Of a stretch of 64,000 bases of DNA, positions 12,617 through 23,737 are shown piece by piece (the stretch's first letter is position 1; each line of letters starts with the position of its first letter). The notes beneath the pieces were generated by a model that did no database searches, had not been told where the DNA came from, and was given only the letters and a program-made list of their open reading frames with translations. The stretch lies in contig JABCPU010000006.1 of the NCBI GenBank assembly GCA_016800925.1, positions 477,570 through 541,569 of the forward strand. The letters are read 5' to 3'. Origin of the DNA: Suillus spraguei (Eukaryota > Basidiomycota > Agaricomycetes > Boletales > Suillaceae). Made by a program: the position numbers and the translations under genes.

Positions 12617-14020
12617 TCATCTGCAAAGTATACGATACCACCTTCCAAGGGGACTCATCTGTTCCATGGACCATGCCCCATCCTTGACGCTCGTAAGCCT
12701 TGGCGCCATCGCATGCAGGAACAGCGGAATTGACGTGTTCAGTTCCGGCGATGAGCGCAATGAGCCCGTGTACGCGACAGGTGAGTCCCCGATTTCTAGT
12801 TTGGTCAAGCGCGTGTTAGGTTGCAAACTACTTCGTCATCGGGTTTCTCATCATCTCTGAGTGCGTCGACCTGCACATCCAAGCAGAGCGTAACCTCAGA
12901 CAACTTGCGACAGTGCCCGACGAGGACGTTCAAAGCATACAAGGATACAGGGGTATTCCGCAACCCAAAGTCAAGAATGTGGAGATGGGGGCATGCACGA
13001 GAGAGGGCGATGATGTCGAGGTCGGTGAGTATGATCGAAATTGTGCAACCGGGGCAGAGCATGAGGGTGCTGATGTGCGTAAGACTCGGAGGCGTGAGTA
13101 GGAGGCGAAATTCAAAAGAGGAGGGTGGGAGGCATTGATAGTCATAGTCGCATTTCTCGCTTATAATTATGTTCTCTAGCTTTGTGTTTCTGCGGATGAG
13201 AGAGGTGAGGAATTGGGACCAGGTGTTACCGGGGCTGCAACCTCCTATATTAAATGGATTGTATTGAGATTGGAGGATGTAATGGAATGATTACTGGAAG
13301 AATTGAAATCGAGGATTTGAAAGGCACGTAGGAAAGATATGAGACGGTCCAAGGTGTGATATGATCGAATAAGAGGTGCAAGTGGGTGAGTGCGACGAAG
13401 GGCTTGGGGATGTGGAGAGGTGCGGATGGAATACTTTTGAGACCTAGCTTTAAGGTGAGGGATCGGAGAGATGGCCAGGGTGCAATGACTTTGAGCACGG
13501 TGATCGGGACATCATGCAAGTGGCAAAACAAGGAAAGCTCTGTGAGACCATTGGGATAGCTGATGAGAAGAGACTTAATTTCTGAGCAATCTTCCTCAGT
13601 CGTGAAGAGGCTGCCCTTCATTTCAAGAGCTTTGAGACGGGGTGTGGAGGTAAGGAGTGCAGGGATGATGGCTTTGCGAAATGAAGATGAAAGGTCGACG
13701 GAGAGGGTCTCAACTGTGGTAAGAAGAGTTTGAGGACTGGGATACAGGTGAGAGAAGAATCGCGCCATGTAAGGGATCGTAGGTTTGGAAAGAGTGGTGG
13801 CGCTTGCTTTTTAGCACATTCAAGTAAGGATGTGTATGCAGTGCCATCTTGGGATGGTTGGAAGAGAATCCGTATGCGGGAAGCAAGGACAAATGGGTGG
13901 AATGTATGAGAATGTCTGGATAAAAGAATAAGAGGCCGCAAGTTTCTCAGATTAGAATACAGAACGATGAGTGCTAGATCGCGAAATCCACACAGGTCAG
14001 TGCAAGTCGGAATAAGGAAC
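12617..14020 (-). pseudogene. F-box/leucine-rich-repeat protein, frameshifted
   Basis: Read on the minus strand from ~14020, the translation has an F-box-like start (LCGFRDLALIVLYSNLRNLR) and then leucine-rich stretches (PNLRSLTW; STPRLKALEMKGSLF; GLTELSLFCHLHDVPITVL; CPHLHILDFGLRNTPVSLYA; VGHCRKLSEVTLCLD; TRLTKLEIGDSPV). Such proteins recruit substrates to SCF ubiquitin ligases. The frame changes at ~13765, ~13260-13310 and ~12818 (a duplicated CG in 'acgcgc'), none at plausible splice sites, so the gene looks decayed. A clear start codon was not found. The last codons (WYRILCR) run to TGA at 12617. Confidence 0.6.
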
Positions 14021-14559
14021 GTCGATCTTGAGTTTCCGGTGGTGGTATTAAATCAGGTAATTTATGCGTGCAGAAACGTCGTCCGTTACCATCGAACACA
14101 AAATAAAAGACCACTTCCAGGATCCCGCTTATGCAAAGACACTAGTGTCGGAGGACACTACAGTTGCACTACAGCCGAATAAGGAAGCCTTTGCTTACTA
14201 ACCCTGCTCAACTTGCTATACCCAAGGTCTAGTCGTCCCATTGCACATAACACTGAGCTCCTGTCAACCATGATAGCCTTGCTTAGGAGGAATGCTCAAA
14301 CCAAGGCCTGATGTACAAAAAATGCAGTGGTCCCAGTGTCATTATTGGTGTCATTCACTTCATAACTCGAATGTGGTTTTTTTTCGTGCTGAAGGTGTGC
14401 GCGTGCTCCGCCACCTTTTTTTTTGCCTTTCAGCTTGTTCATGAGTCAATGACTCTTTGATTATTGTATGTCGATCTATCAGATCTGCATATGACCAATA
14501 CTCACTGTTTCCACATAACGTATCGTCCATGGATATATTTTTGCTGTCCTCAAACTCTT

Positions 14560-14722
14560 CTGGAACTTGCAGTTGTTTTTGTTGGGTTCACACCTCATCC
14601 TTAGCATTTGAGAATATCATAATAAGCTCATAGCCCACTCTGATGGAGAAACTTACGTATCTGCGATTTCCTTCCAGGAACGCGTCCACGTGTTAAGCCG
14701 GTTAACTGACAGTGATACGTAG
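14560..14722 (+). pseudogene. Degenerate 3' relic of a DUF6533-type gene, subfamily A
   Basis: The DNA matches the 3' ends of the copies at 3470 and 11842 (the 'ttccaggaacg' stretch and a final GATACGTAG). The translation is broken by stops and frame changes. It is the most decayed of four subfamily-A copies in the window. Confidence 0.45.
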
Positions 14723-15499
14723 CACTGGAAACACTCCAAGTGATGATCACTTGGTGAGTAATTATATCCAGAGAGTACGCGTTGAAGTACCGATGACAAT
14801 CAATCTTTTTACGTAACAGGACTGGAATTCATGTTGCAAAGATAGCTACTTAAACTAGCTCACACGTGGGTGGAACGATGAGGAACATCTCGTTAATACA
14901 GCAAAAGACTCGTGATATTGATCTCGCATGAAAATGCTGTTGCTGATGACATGGACCTGTGTGTCCATGTGGTGCCCCTATTAATGAGACTGTCAAGTTT
15001 ACAATGGAAATTCTGATTCGTATCATCAATAGTGACCGACAACTTTCATGGCTCCAAGGCGCTTCGGTCTCCTATGAGAAGTGATGCTACCGCCCACAGA
15101 AGACGCAGAAGAACACCGAGAAACTGTTTGCAACTTGAAGAGCCTGAAGCCGAGAAATGATGCTAGCATACGACGCATTGGATAGCAACACTAAGCGGGT
15201 CCCAACTTTGGGAGGATGTGCCATGCGTTCCAAAGGATTTTGCACAAGGTTGCTATGGGACCATCAGACTACTGTGCAGATTTGTGCGCTGCCTGTGATA
15301 TTCTATCGCCATCTATAGTGAGTAATTTGTCTGATGTTTCTCATACGCTCACCATGTCCTGGCATAAGTGTATGTGCCAGAATATCACTGATATACAATG
15401 ATAACCCACCTGTGTCATTTAAAAATGGGCTTCTTATGTGGCGATTTGATGTTTTACAGATCACAAATCAAAGGACCACTCACCATATGAGGGTCGACA
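14723..15499. other. No gene recognised
   Basis: Low coding signal on both strands. Confidence 0.35.
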
Positions 15500-15925
15500 C
15501 TCCGTTTTTTCCAGCTTGGTTTCCTTGATAGGGGCCATCTTTCTTCGAGTGAGTTCATCGTCTCACGGGGGGAACAATTTGCGCTCGATTTTGATGACAT
15601 TTGTGAAGTGCGCTCTGTACGTCATGGAGTCTGCACCGAAGATGAAGTTATTCAACCACTTGAACCAAAGAACAGTGCGTGTGCCAGACACTGATTTTGT
15701 CCCAAGTGGTACACGAGCCGAAGTATCGACGTACATCTCGTATTCTGTCTGAATAAATTCGACCGTTTGGTTGAACTTATTATATTGTCCTCAGCTGAGA
15801 GTCCAGCGTCCTTTCAAATACTTATGCACAAACAGGTGCCTATGCTGAGTGTGGACTAATGTCTTCAAGCAGGCGTTCCACAGATGCAGACTTGGGTTCC
15901 CAGGCTATGCCTTGAATGCAATTAT
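15500..15925 (-). pseudogene. Relic duplicate of the ankyrin-protein gene
   Basis: On the plus strand, 15516-15752 aligns without rearrangement to 20561-20833 inside the ankyrin-protein gene (shared blocks around 'ttcgagtgagttcatcgtct', 'gaagtgcgctctgtacgtc' and 'aagaacagtgcgtg'). 'gtcttcaagcaggcgttcc' near 15866 matches 21158. About 400 bp of parent sequence between the two blocks is missing. Stops and indels show it is not functional. Confidence 0.7.
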
Positions 15926-17259
15926 CATATGGAGGTAACTGATGTAGTGCAGTTTATAAGGATCATGTACAGGGAAACATAGCACGCCTACATAGATACT
16001 ATGGTTTAAAAGGATAAGCCCTAAACAACACGGGGGCCGGAGCAGAGCAATGTATTGGACGGACTTGGAGTTTGGTAGCATTCACCGTATTACATAATAT
16101 TGATGTAACTACGGTAATTGCGGGGAACGAAACAGTGTGAACTTTTCAAGTTGTTTGGATTTGAGGGCTTTGCCAAATAAACGTTATTTCACTTCCGAGT
16201 TAACGACATCGTCGAACGTGGTAAAAAGTGATGTGCGACAAAAAATGTTGTAAACATCGTGCGATGTGACGATATGCGGTTATTTTGTCCAACACCCTTG
16301 GACTTCAACCGGGCCCACGGTTGATTACCTCGCGGATTCTAGACCTGCCCCATGTGTTGGATTATCAAGGGTCGAGGTACGAGCTCGACACTTATCGGGA
16401 ATCTTCGGGATCGATGGCGCAATATTACCGGGCGTCGGCAGCATGGTTTTAGCGTTGGCTGGCATATATAAGTAGGTATTTTTCTGTACGAGTACGCTAT
16501 GCGTTTGTCAGCGGGTTCACTGTAAAACCTGAGTTGGTATTACTTTGCAGAACGTGTCCGAGACTTGCGTGCAATTCAACACCATGATGATCGTATGTGA
16601 GTTATCATTTACTAGTAGTTGATATCATGTTCTACTTACATAAAAATAAGTTTTTCAATATGGGGTAATCAAGGCAGACTACTGATATGCAACGGCTAAA
16701 AACGTCACTTCCACGACATCGAGTAACGAGTAAGTCGGGTTTCCCGGCGCACGGTTGCACACAGTAACTTGTTAATCTCGTTTGGATAGCGTGGTATATT
16801 GACCAAAGTAGTTGTGGGTTACATTTTCCTGTGCAAGTCGGTGTATTACATGAGTATTATGCACCGCTTTGCACCATTATAACATTATGGCCCGATAACC
16901 AAGGCAGAGGGCGAGAGGTGTGCATGAGGCGACAGATGCTGCATCCATCACCTCATGGCCGCTGTCACACTAATATCCTGATGTGATGCTGTGGAACTCC
17001 TAAACTGATGCGAACCTTGTGGCAAGTTCTCGGGAATCAAGTTCCGTAACTAATGAACAGCTTTTCGAGATTTCGAGGTGTTGTATTTCTCGCGTTTGAC
17101 ACTGCTTTGCACAACTTTGCATGCTCAATCGAGGAAGGAAGTGCATTCATCCTCATATGGCCAATTCGGCAACAATAGCGCTGGATAGTGGTATATCTAG
17201 CGCAAACGCGGTCGTCGTGTGTTCATCAAGTCCACCTCACTTAAACTCTTCCCTCCAAT
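15926..17259. other. Intergenic, no gene recognised
   Basis: No domain-bearing frame was found. One 69-codon frame at 16266 has no family resemblance. Confidence 0.35.
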
Positions 17260-18944
17260 ATGACCTTAGTCTCAAATGACCCTATGTGGTGGCCGCTAAT
17301 TAATTCATATCGTTTGTTCAGCTATTTTCTAGGTTCGTAGGGGCGTTCTTGATCATTTGATCTAACATCAACCACGGTTTCGCAGTCGCCTCCTTCGCTG
17401 TCGTCGTATACGACTGGGGTGAGCAAGATAGTGTCGCGGAGCCACTGATGTACTCATGATATTTTCAGCACTGATATTTGGACAAGAAGTAGGTTGATGC
17501 TATTACTGGAGCAAGCAGCTGTTTCACTAACAATGGTTTTATAGCTTGAATTAATCTGGGTGAGCAGAATGTTGCATCAATAGTGGATGTATACAATTAA
17601 CACGAGGCAGAGACAACGCTGGTCCCACATGACTATTTTATATCTCAGTGTGTGTGGCTTATGTTGCAAACGCATCCGGTCAGTTGTGCCGACTTCAATA
17701 TATTTTAGGTGCGATATGCTGGACTACCATACGCGGTGTATGTTTGCAAGCCTTACCAGTTGGCGTTGTGCTAACCAGCTATTGTCGTAAATAGTGCTGT
17801 TGTGCTGGGTATATCTCCCCTCACATACACTGTTTTTCTCTTCTGACCAGTGATGTTCAGTAAATCTTCCATCGGTCTCGATAACAAATGCAGTTAGTAT
17901 TCTCCACTGATGCCTGCCACTCCCACTCAACTACCTATGTAGGGGTGAGTGAAATTCACATCTGGCTTGTGGATAGGATATAATAACTGCAACAGCTGTG
18001 AGTCTCCTGGTCCTTCTACGCTTGTCACTAACCAGGTCTTTCAGGCAATATCATGTACTTCGCATTAAACTGGATGACTTTGGTGATAACTGTCATACTA
18101 TGCTGTGAGCTACCCAGCTGCAATACTTTCATGATATTGACTTGAATGAAACATCATGCAAGTCATCGTGAGCAGCCGGTTGTATGCCGTGTATCGGCGA
18201 TCCAGGAAGATGCTTGTCTTTCTCGTTGCGACCTTCCTGCCTATCGCGGTCGCCTGCGGAGTGCTTACTGCAATAGTCAATAGCCATGTTTTAGGAGGTA
18301 GGCTTTAATTATTAAAGGAAGACTGAAGTGAGCTCATCTGATGAATATCAGAGCAGCAAGTCCTGTCCGGTACCTATCTATGTATCTATAGATATGAACA
18401 AGATGCCCGACTTCTTATATCCACGACATGGATACTCTCCACCGTGTGGGCGGCCATCATACTGTGTCTTGTGGGTTGGATTGTTGTAAAACACTTCCGT
18501 GAACTGCAACAACCTTCAACGAGATGGACTATCTCTGACTGTTTCAGGGTGTTAATAAACACTCCTATGATTTACCTTGTGTGAGCTCGTAATTTCAATG
18601 TGATTATATTTTCTGCTGAAATTCCTCACGTGCTAGCTCTATTGTTGTTTATTCCTTGGGTCTCGGTGATCTCTCTCCAAACTTATTTGTAAGCTGACCT
18701 ATCACCGAGTCTGGGTCAATGTTCACCGATTCTTTAGTACTCATCTTCTGTGGGCTCCGACGTTTATTATGGTATTCTTCAAATTTTGTCGTTCGTACAG
18801 ATGTTCGTGCTAGCACCACGCCTAATCCTCAATGTCCGGGAATATGAGGCAAAAAATCTCGCAGTCAATTCCGATTCTGGGCCGTCTTTTACTACGATCA
18901 TCTTCCAGGAACACGACCTTGTGTCGACTGGCAGTGATGTGTAG
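17260..18944 (+). CDS. DUF6533-type multi-membrane protein, subfamily A, copy 2
   Basis: From ATG 17260 the exons give MTLVSNDPMWWPLINSYRLF, then VASFAVVVYDW, ALIFGQE, LELIW, RQRWSHMTILYLS and VRYAGLPYAVYV, a near-textbook DUF6533 domain spread over five exons with 50-60 nt introns. Further on are SSRLYAVYRRSRKMLVFLVA (~18170), TTWILSTVWAAIILCLVGWI (~18440), VVKHFRELQQPSTRWTISD, then YYGILQILSFVQMFVLAPRL and a tail ending TAG 18942-18944. It is predicted to be an integral membrane protein with about seven helices; its role is unknown. It is the best-preserved subfamily-A copy here. The exons between ~17745 and 18150 and the intron near 18590 are uncertain. Confidence 0.65.
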
Positions 18945-19756
18945 TAGACACGCTTCAAGTGAGTAACACTTGTCGTGTTGTGATTGGCGGGGAGAACAAG
19001 AATTTCTTTGGAGTTCTGTCGTGGTGCTGATATGGTGTATTCAATGAAGAGTTGGTCTAAGCAAACCAAACACCGTATTGTGTTACTCTGAAATTGTACC
19101 AGAAACTTCTGAATAGCATCGTGTCGTAACCAACCAGGGTATATATGGTCCTCGATCCTGAGTAAGGGCGGATGATCCGTTGGCGACCGACTTGCAGCGC
19201 ATTCAAATAATTGTGTTCCCAGGAGATAACCATATTACTTCGATGCCGAGTCTAAGCGTACTTCTATCTGAACAGTGGTGGTAGGACATGCATAGTTCCT
19301 TCTGCTTGGGCTAGGCTAGGCGCAACCTGTTTCGACAAAGCAGGAACGCACTTCCCAAATAACGCTTGCGCCGGTCTTGACAGACCTTTCCGCTTGTCTG
19401 TGAAATCTATCGTTTCGATAGCCATGCATAACGACTTGCATATCACATATGTTGATGCAATAGGGTCCAGGAACATATGTAAGAACAATCCAACATGATC
19501 TCATCTGCATTGCTCATGTACAACCTATCACTGACACAAAAACCTAACACAAAGGCAAAGAAACGAAATATCGAAAAAGTAACACAACAACAAATGCATA
19601 TGTCAGTGTCTACGAGATGCGTACGTATATACAATGTAAGAATGCAATGGGGATGGTATAATGAGATACTGAGTCTATAGATGAAGCAATAATATACACA
19701 AATACGTTACACAAATAACATGCAAGATTTGTCCAATCGATGTCCGGGTCTTTTTC

Positions 19757-22700
19757 TTATGCTGTCGTTCGCATTTTGAGGTCGCGCAGTACATTTTTGA
19801 CGATACGCAACCATACTTTGGTGCGATCGATCTCATCAAAAGCGCCGTCGACGCGTGCGCTAATTTTTCGCAGGAGGAGCCTGCGCAATGCTCGTGAGTC
19901 TTCGTCTTCGTCGTCGTGTATAGTGGCGGCTAGGGATACATTTGAGGACTGGGCAGAAGAGCATCGCGAGGAGGTGGCGCTGTCGGGAGAGAGGTAGAAA
20001 GAGCACGAGGGGTTATTGGGATGTGCAGGGGGGGCAAGGGAGGATGCAAGGATAGGGCTGTTGACAGGAGGGTATCGGGAACGGAGATTTTGAACCATGG
20101 TTTCACGGGTTTTTACGGCGCGCTTGATAATGCGCTCGGCACGGGAAATTGAATGGCAGGCAGTAGAGATCAGATGGTCAACCTAAGAGGTTCGTCAGTC
20201 ACATAAGTCATGATGACAAAAACCAAACATACTGCATGAAGGCACTCGTCAATACTTGACAAGTCATGACTGGCACCAGAGAGGACCACCTGGGACGAGT
20301 GAAACTCATAATTTGGAGGAGACGGGGACAACGATGAGACTCTTGAGGGCTTCGCCGAATCCGAGATCGTGATAGAGAGTTGCGTAGAGTCCACCTTAAC
20401 CTCCCTCCCGACTGCACATTCGCCGTCCAGGTCGTATGCAATCTGCAGTTTCAAGGGCTTCTCCGTGACAATTTTCTTCTTCAGCCAAGTCTTAAGCTTC
20501 GACGCTCCGCTTTTCTCAACTTTCTCGTAGCGCCTGCGCCTCCGCAAGAGGCTCTTAAGCTTGGTCTCCTTGTTGGGAACTTTTTCTTCAAGTGAGGTCA
20601 TCGTCTCTCGGGAGAACAATTCACGTTCGATTTCGATGAGATTCGCGAGGTGCGCTTTGTACGTCGTGGAGTCTGCACTGAGAATAAAGCTATCCAACCA
20701 CTCAGGCCAAGGAACAGTGCGTGCGCCGGATGGAGATGTTGTCTCGAGAGGTACAGGTGCCGAAGTATTGGTAAGAATAGAAGCATCAGCATACACCTTG
20801 GGTTCTGTCTCTTTTAGGATAGACTTGATGTGAATTGGTTGACATTCCACTACAGTGGTTTGTGAGTCTTCAGAGTCCCTAGGTGAGCGTCTGCGTTCCA
20901 GGAGGCACTCGAGATTCCGGCCATTTGGAAGTGTACGAAGGTGTTCTTCCATGTCCTGCAAAGTTGTATTCCACAAATGATCGGTAGCGTTGAGAGCTGC
21001 CCGCACATCGCGTAGTTCACTCGCGGCATCATCTACCTGCCCTCGGAAGTGGGCAAGTACGTCGTACCCTAACTGCGAGGTTTCAATCACCACGCTGGCC
21101 AGCCGGTCCAGCCCCTCATGGTCACGGACAAACTGAGCTTCTGTCGAAAGCAGGGTAAAGTTTTCAAGCAGGCGTTCGGCGGATACAGTCACATCAAAAT
21201 CAAGAGGGAGATGGGAGGCTGGACCATTGGAAATGCGGATCGTGGGCGGGGAAAGTGGGGTACTGCGGTCCGTGAAAGAGGTAACGGATGTAATAGAACT
21301 CGAAGTTCCTGGCCTAATGGTGCGATCGGAAAGAGATGACTCTGGACGGATGAACTGCCCGTCAGGACTAAATGCGGAACGGAAGATTGGGCGTGCGACT
21401 TCGAAGGCTGTAAGGCTGTGGCGAATTTGTTTATCATAGGCCCTGATGGAGGAGCATGAAACACAAATGAACTCACCCTCGGGAATTGCGCAGATTGCGA
21501 ACGGTGCCTGTAGTGTCGCAATCAAGAAGAGCGAGGAGTACATCAAGACATTCGCCGTGCTCGGCGGCTACATGAATACAAGTTTCGTCATGCTTGTCGG
21601 GTGCTGCGAGCGGCGCACGGAGATCACGGATAAGGTGGATAGCGAATTGATACAATGACTGGGGAGAATCTGGAATGTCATCACAGACGCGTGCGAGGCG
21701 TGCAAAACAATGGAGAGGCGTGTAGTGTTCGCTGGTGGTGAACAAGCTGACGTCGGCGCCAGCGCGATACAGGGCATCAAGGATCTCGATCGAGGGATTT
21801 GGTACAGATACGCAGTAGTGGATGGCGCTCCATCCTTCCAGATCGGGTACATTTATAAGAATCGGCCCGGGGTCCAATGGGGAAGGTTCAAAGGATTGTG
21901 AAAACAACAGGGGATAAAGCACAGAAAGATCGGCAGCGAGTACAGCTTGTACAACAGAATCGGTGATAAGAGATATAGATTCAGATGAAAAAGTCGTGGC
22001 AGATAGTATACTTGGCGCGAAGTTGAGCTGAGTGGGGGTTTGCGGTAATAAGTGGTTAGGGAGGCTGGGCTTGCAAAGGCCTCTTTTGTTTCCGTTCTAT
22101 CATAACGTATCAGTACCTGCGCCTAGATCGTGCGTTACAAATCGATTACCTGATATTCACGTAGGCGGTAGTTGCGTAGCGCCTCTTCGCATGTCCACAA
22201 GACGGGCGGATGAGGCAAAGCGAATTGGAGCGAAGATCGATGGTTTCGGTCTCTGATATCAGGCCTAGCATTATGAGCAAGCTACCGAATAGCGATTAGA
22301 TATCTGAAGTCCGTGCGAGCTAAACACGACATACGAGGTGCTGGACAACGGTCAACCTGCCATCGCGTGCTGCGTCTGTCATAACGCCGTCAATTGAAAT
22401 TCAAAATCGATGCTAACTATCAGACGAGACTCACACATCAGAGGTGTTGCACCATCAGTATCCTCGGCGTCAACGGAGATTGCGCCTGAGCTGCAGTCTA
22501 GAAGAACCCGGACCATTTGAGGCATATCAAGCCATGCTGCCATGCCAAGAGGAGTTACATCGTTTATCGAGTTTTGGGGCGCATTGAGGGTGAATAATGA
22601 GATTTCTGGATGCGAGACAGCTATGCGGAGGACTTGAAGGCGATCCTCAGACAAGAACGACGCGTCAGACGCGTCGATTGTCTCCCACCTGAGCACATCA

Positions 22701-22903
22701 AGTAAGTTTCAGTAAATTTTCTGTTAGAGAATGACTCACCTATCAGCAGTGAGCGCACATGTCAGAATAGTTCTGCCAGAGTTGTCGGACGCGTTAATGT
22801 CAGCTCCAGATTGGAGTGCATCTCGCACTGCGGTAGCAGAGCCTTCTGAGGCAGCTTGTAGCAGAGCAAAGTTTTCAAAAGAGCGTTGTACACGACTTAT
22901 CAT
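19757..22903 (-). CDS. Ankyrin-repeat protein with long C-terminal region (925 aa)
   Basis: Seven exons join in frame: 22903-22740, 22688-22435, 22375-22335, 22281-22150, 22027-21477, 21442-20233 and 20182-19757 (2778 nt). The N-terminal half has ankyrin repeats (SGADINASDNSGRTILTCAL; VTPLGMAAWLDMPQMVRVLL; ATPLMYAARDGRLTVVQHLL; GWSAIHYCVSVPNPSIEILD; ETCIHVAAEHGECLDVLLAL), likely a protein-binding scaffold. The second half is Ser/Thr-rich, has a predicted helical region around DMEEHLRTLPNGRNLECLLE, a basic LLRRRRRYEK cluster and a helical C-terminus (VWLRIVKNVLRDLKMRTTA). No enzymatic motif was seen. All splice junctions preserve frame and the gene appears intact. A decayed partial copy lies at 15.5-15.9 kb. 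The cellular role is unknown. Confidence 0.85.
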
Positions 22904-23216
22904 GTTGTTACAGTCGTCAGTCGTAAATAGCGCGCAGCGAGTGTGAGAGGGAATGAGTTATGGTCGTAGGGCGGATGAGTCGGTGAGTGGAAGAAGAGGT
23001 GGTTTTGTGGAGTTGGGGGATGATTTGAGTTTTGTATACGTACAGATAATGCACTCAAATGGGGCGCAACGAGGCAGAAGCAGTTCTTCTCATTGATGTT
23101 CTGATGCTCATTCTTCCTGCCAGTCGCAGGCGCCCTCGAGCCGGCTGTCCGACTTGCCTCGAGGCAATCACGTAAATCACGTAAAATAAAATAAAACATA
23201 ATGGTAAAAGCAAACA
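22904..23216. other. Intergenic region between divergent frames
   Basis: This is 313 bp upstream of the ankyrin gene start. It presumably includes that gene's promoter; no clear motif was seen. Confidence 0.35.
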
Positions 23217-23531
23217 ATGCAGCTCCATGGACTATCGCTCTTTTGTTCGCTTCCTATTGTCGGCTTATTAGTAGGAGCAATACAAGCAGTATTCAACAAT
23301 CCGGGTCAGTCAGCTTTCATCCACTCTGACACTCAGGGTAGTAGTCTCGGTGACCAAAACTTAAAATCACCCAACCCGTCATGCAGGGCGGCGGCGAATA
23401 ATCTGCTGGGAAATAATATAGTAGCTGATGCGGACGTATCAAAACTATCCCGAGAAACAAAATATTTTATCAATTCAACAGTTCATTGCATGCGACAAAC
23501 CGAAATACTTTGTGATATGATAGTAATATGA
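23217..23531 (+). CDS. Hypothetical short secreted protein or 5' fragment of a larger gene
   Basis: A 104-codon frame begins with a signal-peptide-like stretch (MQLHGLSLFCSLPIVGLLVG). It ends in TEILCDMIVI then TGA. The final hydrophobic strand resembles the beta strand before a dinucleotide-binding GxGxxG loop, so this could be the 5' stump of an FAD-dependent oxidoreductase; no such loop follows in any frame. This is inference from one short motif. The frame could be fortuitous. Confidence 0.3.
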   Translation: MQLHGLSLFCSLPIVGLLVGAIQAVFNNPGQSAFIHSDTQGSSLGDQNLKSPNPSCRAAANNLLGNNIVADADVSKLSRETKYFINSTVHCMRQTEILCDMIVI

Positions 23532-23737
23532 TATGAAAACGTTACATTGAGACTGCATGAGGTACTTTCAGCTTACTAAATGTAAATAAGTAGTCATGAG
23601 GTAGCAATCAGTCTATCCCTGACCTAAACTTTGCCCACAATGAGCGAAATCCGTGAACTCGTAATCGAACCTTCTAATAATAAGTGACCCAGTTACAAGA
23701 AGGGAGTTCGCCGTATGAGAAATCATGTTCCCGAAGG

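Noticed and set aside
22260..22340. In-frame stop in the ankyrin gene after VVQHL
   Set aside because: Using the acceptor 'cggtag' at ~22282 gives LLAHNARPDIRDRNHRSS in frame; the seven-exon total is a multiple of three.
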